Source of the DNA: UBA2160 sp964588665 | Lineage (GTDB): Bacteria > Chloroflexota > Dehalococcoidia > Lucifugimonadales > UBA1123 | Length of the DNA stretch: 55,842 bases | NCBI GenBank assembly: GCA_964588665.1 | Contig: CAZPQQ010000014.1 | Coordinates: forward strand, 1 to 55,842 | Direction of reading: 5' to 3' | Part shown: positions 1 to 8,512 of the stretch, piece after piece | How positions within the stretch are numbered: position 1 is the stretch's first letter | Layout of the letters: each line of letters begins with the position of its first letter | The notes under the pieces: model-generated | The model's input: only the letters and a program-made list of their open reading frames with translations | What the model was told of the DNA's origin: nothing | Database searches by the model: none | Program-made: the position numbers and the translations under genes

Positions 1-157
1 CGTCGCCGCCTCCCGCGCCGAAGCCGTACCGGACTTTCGCAACAGGGATGATGGTCTTCCCTTCGGCCTCAACCGGGTCGCCGTAGACCGTCGCGGCCGA
101 TGCCGAGGTGTGGAGTCGCACCGCGATGGAGTCCAACACGTGGCGCATGTTCGTCAA
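1..157 (-). CDS. GerW/YtfJ-family protein, N-terminal part (runs off the window)
   Basis: Only the first 52 codons are inside the window. The translation includes VYGDPVEAEGKTIIPVAKV followed by YGFGAGGG. This matches the start of the GerW/YtfJ family, in which a short helix precedes a GxP(I/V)..G.T(I/V)IPV.KV core and a glycine-rich loop. In spore formers the family is linked to germination, but it is also widespread in non-sporulating bacteria, so spores should not be inferred. The likely start is TTG at 157, overlapping the coaBC stop by four bases (TTGA) with AGAGGG just upstream; ATG at 148 is the alternative. Last visible gene of the NYN-coaX-coaBC operon. Family call is by recognition of the motif. 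Confidence 0.7.
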   Translation of the reverse strand, partial: MTNMRHVLDSIAVRLHTSASAATVYGDPVEAEGKTIIPVAKVRYGFGAGGGD

Positions 158-1407
158 TCGCCCTCTCCCGCGGCGTCTTCGCCGACCTCGGTCCCATCGT
201 TCGGACCCGGGCGGAACATGTGCTTCACGCGGTCCAGAATCCTGTGCCCGACTTCGTACTTGGACATCAATGGCACCACTTCGATGCCGCCCTCACGGTC
301 GAAAAGCATCACGCGATTCGTGTCCGTGGCGAACCCGCTGTCCGCGGCGGTGACGTCATTCGCCGCGATCAAGTCCAAGCCTTTGGACACCAATTTCGTC
401 TGGGCGTTGGCGATCAGGTCCTCGGTTTCAGCCGCAAAGCCGACTTTGACCAGCTTGTCGGAAGGGAGCCCGGCGATGATATCCGGGTTCTTGGTGAACT
501 CAAGGGTCCACTCGTTGGAGGCGCCTTTTTTGATCTTCTGATCCGCCGTCTCAACCGGACGCCAGTCCGACACGGCAGCGGCCATGACCACAACATCGGC
601 GTCGTCTATCTCGGCCGTGATCGCTTTCTGCATGTCCAAAGCGGACTGTACTTTGACGACGCGCACCCCAATCGGGTCGGGCAACGCGGTGGGCGCTGTT
701 ACCAGCACCGCGTCGCCGCCTCGGTCCCTGGCGGCCTCGGCGATCGCGTAGCCCATCTTGCCCGACGAGTTGTTGGTGACCACTCGTACAGGGTCGATTG
801 CCTCCTGAGTTCCTCCGGCGCTTACGACGACTTTTCTGCCGGCCATGTCGCCGGATTTCCCTAGAGTCAGCGTTATCCAGCCCATCAACTCCGCGGTCTC
901 GACCATCCGGCCTTTGCCGACCAATCCTGAGGCCAGCCTGCCCGTCGCGGGCCCGATGATAGTCATGCCTCGCCGCTGAAGGGTTCGGACGTTTTCCTGG
1001 GTGGCCAGGTTGCCGTACATGTGAGCGTCCATCGCGGGCGCCACCAAGACCGGCGCGCTGGTGGCCAGAATCGTTGCCGTGAGAGCGTCGTCCGCCAGGC
1101 CGTGAGCCATCTTTGCGATGGTGTGGGCGGTCGCGGGCGCCACGACGATCAGATCGGCGCGTTCGGCTACAGCCACGTGGTCGATGCTCAACTCGGACTT
1201 CGGGTCGAACATGTCCTCCGACACCGGACGATGGGTGATCGAACTGAACGCCAGGGCGGTCACGAACTCTCGTGCTCCTCGCGTCAGAATCACGTCCACG
1301 CCCGCGCCGGACTGCGCGAGTTTGCTTGCCAGGTCGATGGCCTTGTAGCAGGCTATGCTGCCGGTCACGCCCAAGCCTATGGTTTTCTCTTTCAGGATAT
1401 CTGTCAT
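154..1407 (-). CDS. coaBC: Bifunctional phosphopantothenoylcysteine decarboxylase / phosphopantothenate-cysteine ligase
   Basis: Two successive cytosolic steps of coenzyme A synthesis: CoaB couples 4'-phosphopantothenate to cysteine and CoaC decarboxylates the product with FMN. The 417-residue length is normal for the fusion. Residues 1-180 are the CoaC flavoprotein domain: GVTGSIACYKAIDLASKL at the start, the presumed catalytic His in SSITHRPV, and PAMDAHMYGN where the family usually has PxMNxxM(W), so Asn is replaced by Asp. Residues from about 188 are CoaB, with VVVSAGGTQEAIDPVR and a later KKG nucleotide-binding stretch. It lies 15 bp after coaX, the earlier step of the same pathway, so the two are almost certainly co-transcribed. 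Confidence 0.95.
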   Translation of the reverse strand: MTDILKEKTIGLGVTGSIACYKAIDLASKLAQSGAGVDVILTRGAREFVTALAFSSITHRPVSEDMFDPKSELSIDHVAVAERADLIVVAPATAHTIAKMAHGLADDALTATILATSAPVLVAPAMDAHMYGNLATQENVRTLQRRGMTIIGPATGRLASGLVGKGRMVETAELMGWITLTLGKSGDMAGRKVVVSAGGTQEAIDPVRVVTNNSSGKMGYAIAEAARDRGGDAVLVTAPTALPDPIGVRVVKVQSALDMQKAITAEIDDADVVVMAAAVSDWRPVETADQKIKKGASNEWTLEFTKNPDIIAGLPSDKLVKVGFAAETEDLIANAQTKLVSKGLDLIAANDVTAADSGFATDTNRVMLFDREGGIEVVPLMSKYEVGHRILDRVKHMFRPGPNDGTEVGEDAAGEGD

Positions 1408-1422
1408 TAAATGGACCCGGTG

Positions 1423-2190
1423 TCAGTCGCTGTTCATCGAATGGATAAGCCTGAGCCCGGTGAGCGTCAGGTTCGGGTCGACGGCATCGAACGCGTCGAC
1501 TTCTTTAGCCACGATTCGCGCAAGGCCGCCCGTGGCGACGACCTTGGAACCGCCTCCCAACTCTTTGTCGAACCTGGCGACCATGCCAACGACCAGGTCA
1601 GCATACCCCAGCACCAGGCCTGACTGAAGAGAGTGGACGGTGTTCTTGCCGATGGCCGCCGGGGGACTCGCCAACTCGACCCGACGGAGCTGCGCCGTTG
1701 TGTGGAACAGCGAGTCGGCGGCGATCTGGATGCCGGGCGCGATGGCCCCGCCCAGATAGTCGCCGTCCGCCGTAACAGCGTCGAACACGGTCGCGGTGCC
1801 AATATCGACGATGATGGCGGGGCCGCCGTGCAGCGCCAGAGCGGCTGCGGCATCGACGATCCTGTCAGCGCCCACGTCTCTCGGCGAGTCGTACTTGACT
1901 CTCACGCCTGTCCTAGTCCCGGCCACTACCTCGAGGGGGGTCACCCCGAAATAGTCTTTGCACAGTTCGATGAAACTCGGCGTGAGAGGAGGCACGACGC
2001 TGCACAGGGCGACGGCGTCGACGGCGTCCGCTTCCAACCCTTTGAGCGGCAGAAGCTGGCTGACAGCCAAGGCGTACTCGTCGGGCATCCTTCCCGTGTC
2101 AGTCGTCAAACGGAAGGTCGCCCGGAGCTCTTCGCCCTCGAAGGCGCCAATGGTCACATTTGTGTTGCCAATGTCGATGGCCAGCAGCAT
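1423..2190 (-). CDS. coaX: Type III pantothenate kinase
   Basis: Phosphorylates pantothenate, the first committed step of CoA synthesis, in the cytosol. The 255-residue protein shows the ASKHA-fold signatures of CoaX: LLAIDIGNTNVTIGAF at the N-terminus (phosphate 1 loop), a GADRIVDAAAA segment, and IVDIGTATVFDAVTADG then GGAIAPG (phosphate 2 and substrate region). I chose ATG at 2190 because homology begins there; the same frame stays open 30 codons further upstream but that extension has no family similarity and would overlap the preceding gene. It sits between the NYN gene (25 bp) and coaBC (15 bp), so the operon covers pantothenate to phosphopantetheine. Confidence 0.95.
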   Translation of the reverse strand: MLLAIDIGNTNVTIGAFEGEELRATFRLTTDTGRMPDEYALAVSQLLPLKGLEADAVDAVALCSVVPPLTPSFIELCKDYFGVTPLEVVAGTRTGVRVKYDSPRDVGADRIVDAAAALALHGGPAIIVDIGTATVFDAVTADGDYLGGAIAPGIQIAADSLFHTTAQLRRVELASPPAAIGKNTVHSLQSGLVLGYADLVVGMVARFDKELGGGSKVVATGGLARIVAKEVDAFDAVDPNLTLTGLRLIHSMNSD

Positions 2191-2215
2191 GAAGCGTCGT
2201 CCCGTGAAATTTGTT

Positions 2216-3343
2216 CTACCGACGGATAATCGCGTTGCCCTCGCGCCGCCAGCGAGATCGCAGATATTCGCTTCCCGCAAGCACTCGATCCAGGGTCGGG
2301 TATCCGGTGGCCTTCAAGTTTTCCGCGCTGAACGCACGCGCCACGTCAGCGGCCGCGGCCTGTGCGGAGATCTTCCGCTTGCCGCGCTCGTTCCACGCCA
2401 CGTTTACGTCCCGGTCCCAACTCGTTGCACGATGACCGTTTGTGTCCTGTTCACTGACGGGCGCCTGGATTGCCGGCGGTTGCCTGACGGGGGGTTGGCT
2501 CTCCGGAGGTTGGGCAGCTGGAGCTTGGCGCGCCGGCGGTGGGGCAGCTAGAGCTTGGCGGGCCGGAGGCTGGTTGGCCGGAGGCCGGTTGACAGGGTCC
2601 TGGTTCGACGTCAGTTGCACCATAATGTCGCCGGCGTCCCTCGATCTCGACACCTGCACCTCTGTGAGCGATTCGAGATAACGCGTGAAAGTGGAAAATC
2701 CTCTGGCTTTGAAATTAAAGCCAGGGTCGATCCGCAGCATGATCTGGTGTAATTTGGAGCCAGGGACCTGCCCTCGTCCGTCATGAGACGACTCCAACGC
2801 CCGAGCCACCAGCGACCCGGTGGTTGACCCGGAATTCGCCTCCGAAGAAGTGCGACTCTGACGAACCTTCCGCCTTTGCTCTTGTTGAATAGCGTCGTCG
2901 AGGTAGATGTAGCGGTCGCACGATTTTACCAACGTCGGCGACGTGAAGTCCCGGCGTCCGGCGCCCACGACCAGTTTTCCCGCTGCCCTCAGCTTGTTGA
3001 CCAGCGGCACGAAATCGCTGTCAGACGAGGCTATTACGAAGGTGTCTATCTGCGCGTTGTACAGAAGATCCACGGCATCGATTACCAGGCAGATGTCACT
3101 GGAGTTCTTCCCGGATTTTGTGTTGTGGAAATAGTGCATGGGTTGTATCCCATGCTCCAGCAGCAAGTCCCGCTTGCTCCGGTGAGCGGACCAGTCGGCA
3201 TAGGCGCGCTTGATAATCACTCGTCCCATATCCGATAGTTGATCGAACAGGTATTGGTTGTAGTCCAAGCCCACATTTTCATGGTCGATCAGAACGGCGA
3301 TCGTCGGTTCGGAGAGTCTTTGCTCGGTATTCAGTGTTGTCAT
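2216..3343 (-). CDS. NYN-domain (LabA/DUF88) protein with OST-HTH/LOTUS domain
   Basis: A 375-residue protein. Residues about 14-160 form a NYN (PIN-like nuclease) domain with the acidic pattern of LabA/DUF88 proteins: VLIDHENVGLDYN, SDICLVIDAVDLLYN and FVIASSDSDFVPLVNKL. Residues about 195-245 resemble an OST-HTH/LOTUS domain (LHQIMLRIDPGFNFKARGFS). A proline/glutamine-rich linker of imperfect PPxRQ/PPxxQ units follows at about 255-300, then a basic C-terminal block ending in RSRWRREGNAIIRR. Family knowledge: NYN proteins are predicted metal-dependent RNases, and OST-HTH domains bind RNA. Its RNA target and its link to CoA synthesis are unknown. A TGATATAAT extended -10 lies 31-39 bp upstream, so it probably opens the operon. 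Confidence 0.85.
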   Translation of the reverse strand: MTTLNTEQRLSEPTIAVLIDHENVGLDYNQYLFDQLSDMGRVIIKRAYADWSAHRSKRDLLLEHGIQPMHYFHNTKSGKNSSDICLVIDAVDLLYNAQIDTFVIASSDSDFVPLVNKLRAAGKLVVGAGRRDFTSPTLVKSCDRYIYLDDAIQQEQRRKVRQSRTSSEANSGSTTGSLVARALESSHDGRGQVPGSKLHQIMLRIDPGFNFKARGFSTFTRYLESLTEVQVSRSRDAGDIMVQLTSNQDPVNRPPANQPPARQALAAPPPARQAPAAQPPESQPPVRQPPAIQAPVSEQDTNGHRATSWDRDVNVAWNERGKRKISAQAAAADVARAFSAENLKATGYPTLDRVLAGSEYLRSRWRREGNAIIRR

Positions 3344-3373
3344 AGGCTGCTTGTCACCCCTTTATTCCCGCCC

Positions 3374-3382
3374 ATTATATCA
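3374..3382 (-). promoter_or_regulatory. Extended -10 promoter for the NYN-coaX-coaBC operon
   Basis: On the minus strand the sequence reads TGATATAAT: a perfect TATAAT with the TGn extension. No convincing -35 hexamer lies 16-18 bp upstream, as is common for extended -10 promoters. Transcription would begin roughly 25 bp before the NYN start codon. Confidence 0.55.
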
Positions 3383-3534
3383 CCGCCGCGGAAGCCGAAC
3401 GGAAACCGGTCTGGGAAGCAGGCTCGCATCCGGCAGTCCTTACCCGCTCGTCGAGACCGGGGCCAATGTCGACGCAGATAGCGAGATAGTGCACAATGTC
3501 ACGGAGGAACAACATCGAATCGAGGGCGCACTGC

Positions 3535-4239
3535 ATGGCTAACGCTAACGACCCAATCGTTGTGGCCACACACGTTCACAAGACCTATGACAGCGGCAAA
3601 GGCGTCGTCGTACGCGCGCTCCGGGGCGTCGAGTTGACTGTGCAACGGGCCGAGGTTGTCGGAATCATGGGTCCGAGCGGTTGCGGCAAGACCACGCTGC
3701 TGAACTGCTTGTCTGGAATCGACAGCGTCAACGAAGGCGACATCGTTATCGACGGCGTGCACCTCGGAGGCATGGACGACGACTCACGCACGGACCATCG
3801 CGCTCGGGAGATGGGCTTCATATTTCAGCTCTACAATCTGTTGCCGGTGCTGAGCTCGGTTGAGAACGTGGAACTCCCAATGTTGGTTTCCGGTGTGAGC
3901 TCCGGAGAGGCCAGGCGTCGAGCCATGGACGCCCTCGACCTTGTTGGGTTACAAGATTGGGCAGCCCACAGGCCCGCGGAGCTTTCGGGCGGCCAACGCC
4001 AGCGCGTCACCGTCGCAAGAGCCCTGGTCAACGACCCGTCAATCGTGTGGGCGGACGAACCAACCGGCGACCTGGATTCCGAGACCGCCCAGGAGATCAT
4101 GGACTTGATCCTGAGGCTCAACCAGGAAAACCGCCAAACGTTCATCATCGTTACCCACGCACAGGAGATCGGCGACCAATGTCACCGCATCGTGCGAATG
4201 CGCGACGGGTTGATCGTCGATGACGGAGCGAATAGATGA
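3535..4239 (+). CDS. ABC transporter ATP-binding protein, LolD/MacB type
   Basis: A 234-residue ATPase. Walker A is GPSGCGKTT at about residues 45-53, the signature is LSGGQRQRV, Walker B is SIVWADEPTGDLDSET, and the switch histidine is in FIIVTHAQ. The pattern GEVVGIMGPSGCGKTTLLNCLSGID and the adjacent family-typical FIFQLYNLLPVLSSVENVE loop place it in the LolD/MacB/FtsE-like group, which works with FtsX-type permeases in mechanotransmission or export. No permease is encoded in this window, so it is an orphan subunit here. Start is ATG 3535, with GAGGG eight bases upstream; earlier in-frame codons lack similarity. Its TGA overlaps an ATG (ATGA) belonging to the following frame. Confidence 0.92.
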   Translation: MANANDPIVVATHVHKTYDSGKGVVVRALRGVELTVQRAEVVGIMGPSGCGKTTLLNCLSGIDSVNEGDIVIDGVHLGGMDDDSRTDHRAREMGFIFQLYNLLPVLSSVENVELPMLVSGVSSGEARRRAMDALDLVGLQDWAAHRPAELSGGQRQRVTVARALVNDPSIVWADEPTGDLDSETAQEIMDLILRLNQENRQTFIIVTHAQEIGDQCHRIVRMRDGLIVDDGANR

Positions 4240-4292
4240 GCCCCACCACACCGTAAACCCACCAACGGATTACGCGCTCCGGACTGACCGCA

Positions 4293-5333
4293 TTGGACCG
4301 GGACTTGGCGTCGCCCGGTCTGACGTTGTACGCGCCCATGTTCGGCGACGGCAAAGTGTACCTGCTCGACGTTGAAGGCGTCGAGGTCCATCTCTGGGAT
4401 CTGCCCTACCCGCCCGGGCTGTACGGTTACCTTCTGCCCAACGGCAACCTGTTTTACATGGGCAAGGTAAGAGACGACACCTGGGACCGGTTTCCGCTCT
4501 GGAAGCGATTCAAGGGCGGAGTCATGATGGAGGTCGACTGGAACGGAAACGTCCTGTGGGAGCACCGAGATCGTGACCACCACCACGACGCGAGGCGCAC
4601 CGACTCAGGCGGCGCAATCTACTTGACAGCGGAGCGTGTCCCGGAGCCGACGGCACAACGAGTTCAAGGCGGAGTCTCGGACAGCGACCACGACGGAATG
4701 TGGGCCGATGCCGTTGTGGAGGTCGATTCGGACGGCCACCGCATCTGGGAGTGGCACGCTTACGAGCACATGGACCTCGAGACCGACCTCATCACGTTCA
4801 ACGACCCGCGGGACGAGTGGAGTCACGCCAACACGGTCGTGCCCCTCGATGACAAACGCGTCATGGTGAGTTTTCGCAACACGTCGACGGTTGGAATCAT
4901 CGACCGAGACAGCGGCGATTTCGTGTGGAAGTTGGGCTACGACGTTTTAGCGCAGCAGCACGATCCATCGATGCTCGAAAATGGCAACGTGCTCATCTTC
5001 GACAACGGCGCTCACCGCAAGACCGACGCCCGCACCGCCTCTCGCGTCATCGAGGTGAATCCGGCAACGAACGAGATCGTCTGGGAGTACCGAGACCAGC
5101 CGGTGTTCAACTTCTACAGCCCGTACATCTCCGGAGCGCGAAGATTACCCAACGGCAACACGCTGATAACAGAGGGCAGCTTCGGCCGGATTTTCCAGGT
5201 CACGCCGGACGGACAAGTCGTGTGGGAGTACGTCAACCCTTATTATCTCGAGGATTCGGATGGGGCGCAGAACAACGCGGTGTCCAGGGCGAACCACTAT
5301 TTGCCGGAGGACGTACCCGGTGTCGGGGGATGA
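4293..5333 (+). CDS. Arylsulfotransferase (ASST)-family beta-propeller protein, start disrupted
   Basis: A 346-residue ORF of the ASST type: repeated blades with G.V.W.. motifs (NGNVLWEHRDRDHHHDARR, SDGHRIWEWHAYEHMDL, SGDFVWKLG, TNEIVWEYRDQP, DGQVVWEYVNPY) and the histidine-rich DHHHDARR region that carries the active-site His in known arylsulfate sulfotransferases. No signal peptide is visible. The first usable codon is TTG 4293, but homology-like sequence (RSGLTALDRDLASPG) begins further upstream. The natural start appears to be ATG 4236, which overlaps the ABC gene stop; that frame meets TAA at 4254-4256 after six codons and then stays open. So the gene is either weakly translated from TTG, recently mutated, or affected by a sequence error. 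Substrate unknown. Confidence 0.8.
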   Translation: MDRDLASPGLTLYAPMFGDGKVYLLDVEGVEVHLWDLPYPPGLYGYLLPNGNLFYMGKVRDDTWDRFPLWKRFKGGVMMEVDWNGNVLWEHRDRDHHHDARRTDSGGAIYLTAERVPEPTAQRVQGGVSDSDHDGMWADAVVEVDSDGHRIWEWHAYEHMDLETDLITFNDPRDEWSHANTVVPLDDKRVMVSFRNTSTVGIIDRDSGDFVWKLGYDVLAQQHDPSMLENGNVLIFDNGAHRKTDARTASRVIEVNPATNEIVWEYRDQPVFNFYSPYISGARRLPNGNTLITEGSFGRIFQVTPDGQVVWEYVNPYYLEDSDGAQNNAVSRANHYLPEDVPGVGG

Positions 5334-5369
5334 TGTCCTAAGCCAATATTGGTGTGACGCTTTGGCGAG

Positions 5370-5434
5370 CCTTCGACAAGCTCAGACCGAACGTTGTTCG
5401 GGTCAGGTGGTTCGACAGGTCCCTGCAAGGCCGG
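5370..5434. repeat. Two copies of the TTCGACA dispersed intergenic repeat
   Basis: Positions 5370-5393 read CCTTCGACAAGCTCAGACCG then AACG, and 5410-5434 read GTTCGACAGGTCCCTGCAAG then GCCGG. The same short family recurs at 5711-5739 (inverted), 25627-25653, 28351-28375 and 43940-43973, always between genes or just after a stop codon. Confidence 0.75.
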
Positions 5435-5475
5435 ATCCCGATGCGTCGGGACTTCCAAGTAACGGCTCTTTGAAT

Positions 5476-5568
5476 TGTCATCCCGAGCGAAGTCGAAGGA
5501 TCTGGCCCGACCCGACAATTATCTCCCTGCGGGGCCCCAGATTCTTCGCGTGCGCGCTCAGAATGACA
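5476..5568. repeat. 93-bp palindromic intergenic element
   Basis: The element begins TGTCATCCCGAGCG and ends CGCTCAGAATGACA; these ends are inverted repeats (12 of 14 match). An inner pair, GAAGGATCTGG at 5495-5505 and CCAGATTCTTC at 5537-5547, matches 10 of 11. The whole unit can fold into one long hairpin and has no coding potential. It resembles the TGTCATTCTGAGCG...AAGAATCT type of dispersed element known from many bacterial genomes. It may also act as a terminator between the convergent ASST and gdhA genes. Confidence 0.7.
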
Positions 5569-5710
5569 GTCTTTTGGCGGCGCGCCGCCGTTACTCGCCA
5601 ATGCATTGTCCGCTGTGCGGTCATAAGGTTGCTCACCACGAACGGAAAAACACTTACTCCGTTCAGCCTGAGTCCCGGCGCGTCGCCCCGATGAGCGACG
5701 CGAATCGGGG

Positions 5711-5739
5711 GGCGTTGTCGGGACCTGTCGAAGGCTTGC
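5711..5739. repeat. TTCGACA-family repeat, inverted copy
   Basis: Reads GGGCGTTGTCGGGACCTGTC then GAAGGC, the reverse complement of the 25627-25653 copy over its core. The rest of the 5334-5771 gap between the convergent ASST and gdhA genes holds nothing else I can recognise. Confidence 0.65.
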
Positions 5740-5771
5740 GACACCATGACACAAACATCTAACTCAGGACA

Positions 5772-7022
5772 CTAGATGAATCCGCGCAACTGAGCCACGT
5801 GAGCTACGCGTTCGACCGCGATTAGGAACGCGGCGTCTCTGTGTGTCACGTTGTCGCGCGCAACCCTTTTCCGTACGGATTGGTACGCCCGCGTCATGAT
5901 CTTGTTCAGCTCGTCGTTCACGCGGACCATGTCCCATTTGTGTTGGTACAGGTTTTGGGTCCACTCGAAATATGATACGACGACACCCCCGGCGTTTACG
6001 AGCACGTCGGGTATGACCATGATGCCTCTGTCGTTGAGTATATCGTCCGCCCCGGGCGTCACAGGGTGGTTGGCGGCTTCGACCACGACCATCGCCTTAA
6101 CTCTTGGCGCGTTCTCGCTATGGATCGTGCGATCTATGGCGGCTGGGACCAGAATCTCACAGTCCAACTCGATCAGTTCTTCGTTGGTGATGCGCTCTGT
6201 TCCCGGAAAACCGACAACAGTGCCCGATTCGGCCTGGTAGCGAACGAGTTCTGCGATGTCGATGCCGTGATCGTTGTGTATTCCGCCCTGAACATCACTG
6301 ACTGCTGTGACCAAACATCCCAGATCACCAGCGATGCGCGCCGTCCACGACCCGACCTGACCGAAGCCTTGGATAGCGACCCGAGCACCGGTTGGATCCA
6401 TTCCTAGATCGTTGGCCGCCTCTCTTGTAACGTAGACCACGCCTCGACCGGTGGCCGAGTCCCGGCCCACCGACCCTCCGAGCTCCACGGGCTTGCCGGT
6501 CACGATGCCGGGTGTGTGCCCGTGTATCTGGCTAAAGGCGTCCATCATCCAAGCCATGGTCTGCGAGTTGGTTCCCAGGTCAGGGGCCGGGATGTCCCGG
6601 TTGACGCCCAGCAGGTGCTCGATGTTCACCGTAAACCGCCTGGTCAGCCGGTTGAGCTCGCCTTCGCTCAGGGTTCGCGGATCGCACTGGATCCCTCCTT
6701 TCGCGCCGCCAAACGGTATCTCGACCAGAGCGTTCTTCCAGGTCATCAGCGAACTCAGCGCCCGAATCTCGTCCTGGTTGGCGTCCGGGTGGTATCGTAT
6801 GCCGCCCTTGTAGGGACCACGGGCGCCGTTGTGCTGGATTCTGTATCCGGCGAACACCTTTATATTTCCGTCGTCCATCCGGACCGGGATCGACACCTGG
6901 AGCTCCCTCCATGGCCTTCGCAGCATCTCGCGCTGTCCGTCGCCGAAGCCCAGCCTTTCAGCCGCACGATCGAAGAAGACGTTCACTTCGTCAAAGGCCG
7001 AGACAACACCATGATTCGTCAT
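5772..7022 (-). CDS. gdhA: Glu/Leu/Phe/Val family dehydrogenase, glutamate dehydrogenase type
   Basis: Interconverts glutamate and 2-oxoglutarate plus ammonia, using NAD(P)H, in the cytosol. The 416-residue length is typical for hexameric GDH. Visible signatures are GPYKGGIRYHPDAN (substrate-binding Lys), the catalytic-region PFGGAKGGIQCDPRTLS, DIPAPDLGTNSQTMAWM, KPVELGGSVGRDSATGRG and the dinucleotide-binding GFGQVGSWTARI. The ATG at 7022 overlaps the otsA stop by four bases, so the two are translationally coupled. Glutamate and trehalose are both compatible solutes, so a shared osmotic role is possible, but that is inference. Leucine or valine dehydrogenase activity cannot be excluded from sequence. 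Confidence 0.92.
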   Translation of the reverse strand: MTNHGVVSAFDEVNVFFDRAAERLGFGDGQREMLRRPWRELQVSIPVRMDDGNIKVFAGYRIQHNGARGPYKGGIRYHPDANQDEIRALSSLMTWKNALVEIPFGGAKGGIQCDPRTLSEGELNRLTRRFTVNIEHLLGVNRDIPAPDLGTNSQTMAWMMDAFSQIHGHTPGIVTGKPVELGGSVGRDSATGRGVVYVTREAANDLGMDPTGARVAIQGFGQVGSWTARIAGDLGCLVTAVSDVQGGIHNDHGIDIAELVRYQAESGTVVGFPGTERITNEELIELDCEILVPAAIDRTIHSENAPRVKAMVVVEAANHPVTPGADDILNDRGIMVIPDVLVNAGGVVVSYFEWTQNLYQHKWDMVRVNDELNKIMTRAYQSVRKRVARDNVTHRDAAFLIAVERVAHVAQLRGFI

Positions 7023-8425
7023 CTGGAATCACCCTCCGTGCCACGTTCAAGATCTCCGTAGAAGCTTTCGCCCCAGTGCGACGACGTGCCGCTTGACACA
7101 ACATCCATCATGGACCGCCGACGCTCGACACGTTCGAGTTTAGGCATCTGCAACGCCATGTACAGGGCTTCCGACGTGCCGTCGATGTCGTACGGGTTCA
7201 CCACCACCGCATCGCCCATCTCGACGGCGGCCCCCGAAAAACGGGACAGAACCAGAACTCCGGGGTCGTCTCCCTGTGCGGCGACGAACTCTTTGGCTAT
7301 TAGATTCATTCCGTCTTGAAGCGGTGTAACCATGCCTACATCTGCGTCGTGGTAGAACCTGGCGAGGTCGCGCTGAGGGAAATAGCGATAGAGATATCTG
7401 ATCGGCGCCCACCCCATCTCCGAGAACCTGCCGTTGATCTGGCCGACCAACATCTCGACGTCCTCTCGTTCTTTCACATACTCGGGAACGCGAGTCCTGG
7501 ATGGCGCGGAAATCTGAACGAACGTCACCTTCCCGCGCATGGCGGGTCGCCGCTCCAGCAACCAGTCGAACGCTCGAAGCCGCAATGGGATGCCTTTGGT
7601 GTAATCGAGCCTGTCCACGCCGACGATGATTTTGTTGTCCGGGCCGGGAGGCAGCGAGAGCACGTCCGACAGGCTTGGCGCCGAAAGTCTCGCCGATTCT
7701 CGGAACTCATCCGGCTCGATGCCAATAGGGTAGACGCCTATTCGGCTTGTTCGCCCGTCGTGGGTGAAGTTGCGCCCGTCCCAGGCGCCGTCGGTCTCCG
7801 CCGCCAGCGCGTTGACGAGGTTTCTACGATAACTTTCGGTGTGAAGACCGACCAGATCGTATTGTAGGAGCCCTCGGAGTATTTCCGGGCCCCACGGCAG
7901 GATGTCGAATATCTCCGTTGGCGGAAACGGCACGTGCAGAAAATACCCGAGTTTCCCCTTCCACCCGGCCTGGCGCAGATAGTGTCCGACCAGGAATAGC
8001 TGATAGTCGTGGACCCATACCGCGTCGTCAGGTTTGAGCAACGGAAAGAGTGTCTCGGCAAATCTGCGGTTGATTCTCTGATAGGCGCGATACGACTCGC
8101 GGCGTATTGAAACTCGCTCGAGAAAACAGTGAAGCAGGGGCCAGAGCGTGCGGTTGGCGAAACCGGTGTAGTAGAGGTTAAGCTCGTCTTCCGAAAGATC
8201 GAGAGTCGCCAGATCCACAGGGCTGTGGGAAAGGGTGGCGCCCGGGGGGCCCGGCCTGCCACGGCTGGTGCTGCGCCCGCTCCACCCCAGCCACAAACCT
8301 CGTTGGCGGAGCATCATGGATTTGACCGCGCTCACCAACCCACCGACAGCGACCGAGCCTTGCTCGAGGTGGATCAATTCGTCAGCCGATGGGACCCGAT
8401 TGGTGACCACCACGAGGCGACTCAT
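7019..8425 (-). CDS. otsA: Alpha,alpha-trehalose-phosphate synthase
   Basis: A retaining GT20 glycosyltransferase that makes trehalose 6-phosphate from UDP- (or ADP-/GDP-) glucose and glucose 6-phosphate. The 468-residue protein has MSRLVVVTNRVP at the start, GGLVSAVKSMM (nucleotide-sugar loop), VWVHDYQLFLVGHYLR, HVPFPPTEIFDILPW, GVDRLDYTKGIPLRLRAF and the late KEFVAAQ region. I placed the start at ATG 8425, where homology begins, rather than 13 codons earlier. No otsB phosphatase is in the window, so dephosphorylation must be encoded elsewhere. Coupled to gdhA by a 4-bp overlap. Confidence 0.93.
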   Translation of the reverse strand: MSRLVVVTNRVPSADELIHLEQGSVAVGGLVSAVKSMMLRQRGLWLGWSGRSTSRGRPGPPGATLSHSPVDLATLDLSEDELNLYYTGFANRTLWPLLHCFLERVSIRRESYRAYQRINRRFAETLFPLLKPDDAVWVHDYQLFLVGHYLRQAGWKGKLGYFLHVPFPPTEIFDILPWGPEILRGLLQYDLVGLHTESYRRNLVNALAAETDGAWDGRNFTHDGRTSRIGVYPIGIEPDEFRESARLSAPSLSDVLSLPPGPDNKIIVGVDRLDYTKGIPLRLRAFDWLLERRPAMRGKVTFVQISAPSRTRVPEYVKEREDVEMLVGQINGRFSEMGWAPIRYLYRYFPQRDLARFYHDADVGMVTPLQDGMNLIAKEFVAAQGDDPGVLVLSRFSGAAVEMGDAVVVNPYDIDGTSEALYMALQMPKLERVERRRSMMDVVSSGTSSHWGESFYGDLERGTEGDSR

Positions 8426-8512
8426 GACAATGACGATGATACGTGGGGCGCCGACAGCCGTCAATCGTCCGCGCTGCCGGACCGTGGCCGAAATGCGGCG
8501 CTATGCGGCTTG

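Noticed and set aside
1..157. Evidence of sporulation from the GerW-like gene.
   Set aside because: The family is widespread in non-sporulating bacteria and no other sporulation gene is in the window.
100..864. A 254-codon plus-strand frame opposite coaBC.
   Set aside because: Antisense to a certain gene; composition follows from high third-position GC of coaBC.
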